Shown one piece after another: positions 5,754-8,494 of a DNA stretch of 8,494 nt. The stretch spans positions 1 through 8,494 of the forward strand of contig CAZVQJ010000129.1 of the NCBI GenBank assembly GCA_964629165.1, in the 5' to 3' direction. How positions within the stretch are numbered: position 1 is the first letter of the stretch; every line of letters starts with the position of its first letter. Source of the DNA: CAWVVV01 sp964629165. GTDB taxonomy: Bacteria > Verrucomicrobiota > Verrucomicrobiia > Opitutales > Oceanipulchritudinaceae. The notes under the pieces were generated by a model. The model did not search any database, was not told the origin of the DNA, and saw only the letters and a list, made by a program, of their open reading frames with translations. Position numbers and translations under genes: made by a program.

Positions 5754-7741
5754 ACCCGATCAACCAGCGATTGCCGCACATCTTCGGCGGCGTTGGCTTC
5801 GCCAACCGGGCGCAAGAAGCGAGGGCCGGCTGATGCCGTCGCACGCGGGCGGTGCGGAGGGTTCTGCCGTTCGGTCGCCTCGCGGATGTCTCCTTGAGGT
5901 TTGGGTGCACACGTGCCGCCAACATCCCGTCGGCCGCACAGGGCCACGAGGCGGTGTGTCTGCGCCACCATCGACCGCGACCGGTCTTGCAGGGCTTCGG
6001 CCGTGCTCGCAGACTCCTGCGCACCGGCTGCATTGCTTTGGGTGACGGTGTCGATCTGGCGAATAGCCCCTGCGAGCTGCTCAATCGCACTGCATTGCTG
6101 TTGGGAAAGCGCTGAGACTTCGCCCAAGAGGCCTTCGAATTGTCCAGCGTGGCTTACAATCGTCTGAAGCTGCCCCTCGACCTCCCGATTCAACGCGTGT
6201 CCCTGCTCGATCTGTCCAACTGTCTCCTCGATCATCGTCCGGGTAGAGTTCGCGGAGGCCGCACTTCTTCGCGCGAGGGTCCGCACCTCGTCCGCAACGA
6301 CCGCGAAACCAACGCCTGCTTCCCCTGCTCGAGCAGCTTCGACCGCCGCATTGAGGGCGAGAAGGTTGGTCTGAAAGGCGATTTCCTCAATCGCCTTGGC
6401 GACTTCGGCGATCTTTTTCCCGGACGCCCGCATGCCGTCCATCGCGGCGGCCATTTGCTTCATCGCAACGCCGCCGGCTCCCGCCGAGGCATTCGACTTT
6501 CGTCCGAGCAGAATCAGTTCCTCCAGCCGCTTCAGGTTGGCGCGGGCGGTTCCGTGCATCGTTTCCATCGAGGCGCTGATCTCCTCCGTCGCTGCCGCTT
6601 GTTCGCTTCCGCCTCTCGCCAGACGCTGGCTCGCCATGAAAAAGGATCGGGCGTTGCGCAGACCGGCATCGGCGTCGCGGCTCAACGCCTCGGCTATTGA
6701 GCGAATCGTCGTCGTAATACGGCGCGAAAAGATCCATGCGCAGGATCCGCAGGCGAGCAGGCATATAAAGCCGACTGAGGCCGCTTTCACCCGGTTCATC
6801 TCGGCGCGGACGATCTCGGCCGAGGTAAAGGCAGCGATTTCGTCGCAGGCAAATGCGATGCAAGCCTGCGCGCCGGCATCGAGCGCATCGAGGTCCGCCC
6901 GCAATCTTTTCAGGTACTGTGCATCAACGACAACTTCTTCATCCGGCACAGCCTCCTCCTCTGGTGCAAAATCCCGACAGGCCTGCAGGAATCGGGCGAG
7001 GTGCTCATTATCCAGATGCACATCCAGCTGGCCGCGCAGTTCCGGCGTTCCAAAATTGTGCATCGTGCCCACAAGCACCTCTGCCTGATCGATAAAGGAA
7101 ACGACGTCGGCCCGGCCGGTCTCATTCGTCGTGTCGTTCTCGAGAAAATAGAAGAGCGCACCCGCCTGGAGCGTGTAGCGCAGCTTGAAACGGACAAGCG
7201 ACTCCGCCGCCACCATCCGACGCAGCAGTGGCCCATGGGTCGTCTCGCTGCTGAGAGAAGGGATCAGTTGCACCAGCCGCTCCACCTCCTCCTGATAAAC
7301 CTGGGTAGTCGGCCAGTTCGTCTCCGTCTGCCGAGGGCCGACGACCGATTCCCGTAGAGGATCGAGCGCATCGCGAAAACCCAGTGATGCGTGGATCATC
7401 TCGCGGAAGCGGGGGCTATAGTCGCGCAGATCCATCGATGTGACGACGTCATCGATCTCACCAATGATCCGGTTGCTGGTCGCGACGGCCTCCTCAAAAA
7501 GCGCTTTCCCCGCACCCGACCGACCCTCCTTCACTTCCACCCACGCATCCCACGAGAGGTTTGTTTCGTCTGTCATGGAATCCGATAATCTGGACAGGAG
7601 AACGAGCATGCGCCCGATGCGATCAAACGTCTCCAGCTCACGCACCTCCGCATGTGCCCGCCAGAACAGGATTCCGGACAAGACTCCCGTAAAGGTAATC
7701 GCGAGGGAACCGAGGAGAAGGATTTGACGCTGGATGGTCAT
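5750..7741 (-). CDS. Methyl-accepting chemotaxis protein with large periplasmic sensor domain
   Basis: From the ATG at 7741 the protein has 663 residues. TM1 is at about 7-27 (ILLLGSLAITFTGVLSGILFW) and TM2 at about 322-339, enclosing a helix-rich periplasmic domain of about 290 residues whose ligand is unknown. After TM2 the chain passes through a short segment (RRITTTIRSIAEALSRD) straight into the signalling coiled coil, with no full HAMP domain recognisable. AAATEEISAS (about 382-391) fits the methylation-site consensus. The conserved hairpin tip that binds CheA and CheW is intact: EEIAFQTNLLALNAAVEAARAGE at about 452-474, followed by GFAVVADEVRTLARRSA. The last ~50 residues are Pro/Arg-rich, not coiled coil, and carry no CheR-binding pentapeptide such as NWETF. 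A TTG at 7783 would add 14 residues; neither start has a good ribosome site. No other chemotaxis genes lie in the window. Confidence 0.93.
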   Translation of the reverse strand: MTIQRQILLLGSLAITFTGVLSGILFWRAHAEVRELETFDRIGRMLVLLSRLSDSMTDETNLSWDAWVEVKEGRSGAGKALFEEAVATSNRIIGEIDDVVTSMDLRDYSPRFREMIHASLGFRDALDPLRESVVGPRQTETNWPTTQVYQEEVERLVQLIPSLSSETTHGPLLRRMVAAESLVRFKLRYTLQAGALFYFLENDTTNETGRADVVSFIDQAEVLVGTMHNFGTPELRGQLDVHLDNEHLARFLQACRDFAPEEEAVPDEEVVVDAQYLKRLRADLDALDAGAQACIAFACDEIAAFTSAEIVRAEMNRVKAASVGFICLLACGSCAWIFSRRITTTIRSIAEALSRDADAGLRNARSFFMASQRLARGGSEQAAATEEISASMETMHGTARANLKRLEELILLGRKSNASAGAGGVAMKQMAAAMDGMRASGKKIAEVAKAIEEIAFQTNLLALNAAVEAARAGEAGVGFAVVADEVRTLARRSAASANSTRTMIEETVGQIEQGHALNREVEGQLQTIVSHAGQFEGLLGEVSALSQQQCSAIEQLAGAIRQIDTVTQSNAAGAQESASTAEALQDRSRSMVAQTHRLVALCGRRDVGGTCAPKPQGDIREATERQNPPHRPRATASAGPRFLRPVGEANAAEDVRQSLVDRV

Positions 7742-7925
7742 CGGGGCGGAGGGGGCAGGTATAAGCCTCAATAATCGGTGCAAGAAGGCACAAATGAACG
7801 GGCAATTTCATCGGTGTCCGCGCTTTTCTCGTCTGGATGGACCTGCCGCCCATGGCCTATCCCGCTCGAATCGGATCGCCAATCCGGCACCTCCGGATGA
7901 CGATCTGCCTCGAACCCGATTCACG
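7742..7925. promoter_or_regulatory. Divergent intergenic region between chemoreceptor and small membrane protein
   Basis: This 184-bp region should hold promoters for both flanking genes, but no convincing -35/-10 pair was found on either strand. TATACC on the minus strand (7763-7758) is the best -10-like sequence for the chemoreceptor. The right part carries nested inverted repeats described separately. A ribosome-site-like AGAAGG at 7783-7788 sits 5 nt before an in-frame ATG at 7794, an alternative start for the plus-strand gene. Confidence 0.35.
7868..7922 (+). repeat. Nested inverted repeats in the leader of the small membrane protein gene
   Basis: ATCCGG (7882-7887) and CCGGAT (7893-7898) form a 6-bp hairpin with a CACCT loop. 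It is enclosed by a 7-bp outer pair, GAATCGG (7868-7874) with CCGATTC (7916-7922), ending 3 nt before the ATG at 7926. CGGAT at 7872-7876 can instead pair with ATCCG at 7882-7886, so two mutually exclusive folds are possible. If transcribed, the outer stem would cover the ribosome-binding region. The pairings are exact; a regulatory role is inference. Confidence 0.35.
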
Positions 7926-8366
7926 ATGGCTCCCGAAGAAGAAGCACAACGCCTCCTCAACCTCGTCGAGAATGACCTCTCACGCGCAGTGGAATTCCTG
8001 CAAGGTCATCTCAATGTCCTCCACACCCGGGCCCAGGTTCTCCTCACCCTGGCCGGCGCCGTCATCACCGTGACGGGCTTTTCCGGCCGCCTCATTGCCG
8101 CGACCGGGTTGTGGAGCAAAATCTGCGTCATCGCTGGCCTCTTTATCGTCATCAGCTCCGCCGTCTGGGTTTTCTCCACCGTGATGCGCATCAAATGGGT
8201 TTCGACCGATCTCTCGGATTCCAGCGAAGCGACGATCATTCGACTTATTCGACGGCGCAACCAGCGCACCCGTGCCTACCTTGTCGGGGGGCTGCTCCTC
8301 TGCGGCGGTCTCGCCGTCTATGGCACCGCGATCTCCCTCATGCTCGCCAACGCTTCCGGCGGGTAG
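7926..8366 (+). CDS. Small membrane protein of unknown function, three predicted membrane segments
   Basis: The protein has 146 residues from the ATG at 7926. A soluble helical N-terminus (MAPEEEAQRLLNLVENDLSR) is followed by hydrophobic stretches at about 36-58 (AQVLLTLAGAVITVTGFSG), 67-87 (CVIAGLFIVISSAVWVFSTVM) and 117-140 (AYLVGGLLLCGGLAVYGTAI). A ~30-residue basic loop (ATIIRLIRRRNQRTR) lies between the second and third. I do not recognise a named family. The layout is loosely like PycTM-type membrane effectors, but no cyclase gene is nearby. An ATG at 7794 has a better ribosome site and would give 190 residues. It is disfavoured because third-position GC in the extra 44 codons is only about half, clearly lower than downstream, and the extension is low-complexity and basic. 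No good ribosome site precedes 7926. Confidence 0.7.
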   Translation: MAPEEEAQRLLNLVENDLSRAVEFLQGHLNVLHTRAQVLLTLAGAVITVTGFSGRLIAATGLWSKICVIAGLFIVISSAVWVFSTVMRIKWVSTDLSDSSEATIIRLIRRRNQRTRAYLVGGLLLCGGLAVYGTAISLMLANASGG

Positions 8367-8381
8367 CCTGAAAACAGACGG

Positions 8382-8409
8382 GTGCGCCGCACTTCACGCG
8401 CACGCGGCG
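8382..8409 (+). other. GC-rich overlapping inverted repeats after the last gene
   Basis: GTGCGC (8382-8387) pairs exactly with GCGCAC (8398-8403), and the overlapping CGCCGC (8385-8390) pairs with GCGGCG (8404-8409), giving two competing hairpins 16-43 nt after the stop at 8366. There is no T run, so this is at best a non-canonical 3' end structure. The remainder to 8494 contains only short open frames running off the edge and no supportable gene. Confidence 0.25.
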
Positions 8410-8494
8410 GGCTGGGAAAAACCATCTGCGTCACCAGCGGAGTCTGCCGATACCTCGATGCCCGCCGGGCCGCGGGTGGAAGGGGTTCATCTCG

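Noticed and set aside
7734..7925. Longer versions of the small membrane protein starting at 7734 or 7794
   Set aside because: The 7734 start overlaps the chemoreceptor's 5' end; the extension has weaker third-position GC and no conserved-looking sequence. The 7794 start remains possible because of its ribosome site.
8382..8494. Possible start of a plus-strand gene at GTG 8382 or ATG 8459
   Set aside because: The short Arg/Gly-rich translation has no ribosome site or recognisable domain and overlaps GC-rich inverted repeats; it cannot be judged from the bases available.
8321..8494. Minus-strand open frame entering from the right edge
   Set aside because: It would overlap the end of the membrane protein gene by about 46 bp and its translation is low-complexity Arg/Pro-rich; more likely an antisense shadow.

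Overview
The window is high-GC bacterial chromosome with dense, tightly spaced genes. No phage, transposon, CRISPR, tRNA or rRNA sequence was seen. The gene set (GH88-type glycosidase, Gfo/Idh/MocA oxidoreductase, xylose-isomerase-like protein, sodium/solute symporter, DUF3817 protein, and a chemoreceptor without a clear HAMP domain) suggests a saccharolytic environmental bacterium. It could be Verrucomicrobiota (Opitutales-like) or a relative. This is an inference from protein style, not a phylogenetic placement.

Positions 1-3755, minus strand, hold one compact operon. Reading leftwards it encodes an XRE-cupin regulator, a cytoplasmic GH88-family (unsaturated glucuronyl hydrolase-like) enzyme, a sugar phosphate isomerase/epimerase-type TIM barrel, and a Gfo/Idh/MocA NAD(P)-dependent oxidoreductase that is cut by the left edge. 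The gaps are 4, 2 and 15 nt. A sodium/solute symporter gene is divergent at 3917-5350. It shares a ~160-bp control region with the operon, which contains a perfect 12-bp palindrome next to the regulator start. The likely logic is import by the symporter, release of a sugar or uronate unit by the GH88 enzyme, processing by the oxidoreductase and isomerase, and control by the regulator. The substrate cannot be read from the sequence. The usual genes for the GH88 product (KduI/KduD type) are absent from the window.

Positions 5430-8366 look unrelated to that catabolism. A small DUF3817 membrane protein (plus) runs tail to tail into a large methyl-accepting chemotaxis protein (minus), and their stop codons overlap. 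Divergent from the chemoreceptor is a 146-residue protein with three membrane segments and unknown function, preceded by a leader rich in inverted repeats. The last ~128 bases hold no supportable gene, only GC-rich inverted repeats.
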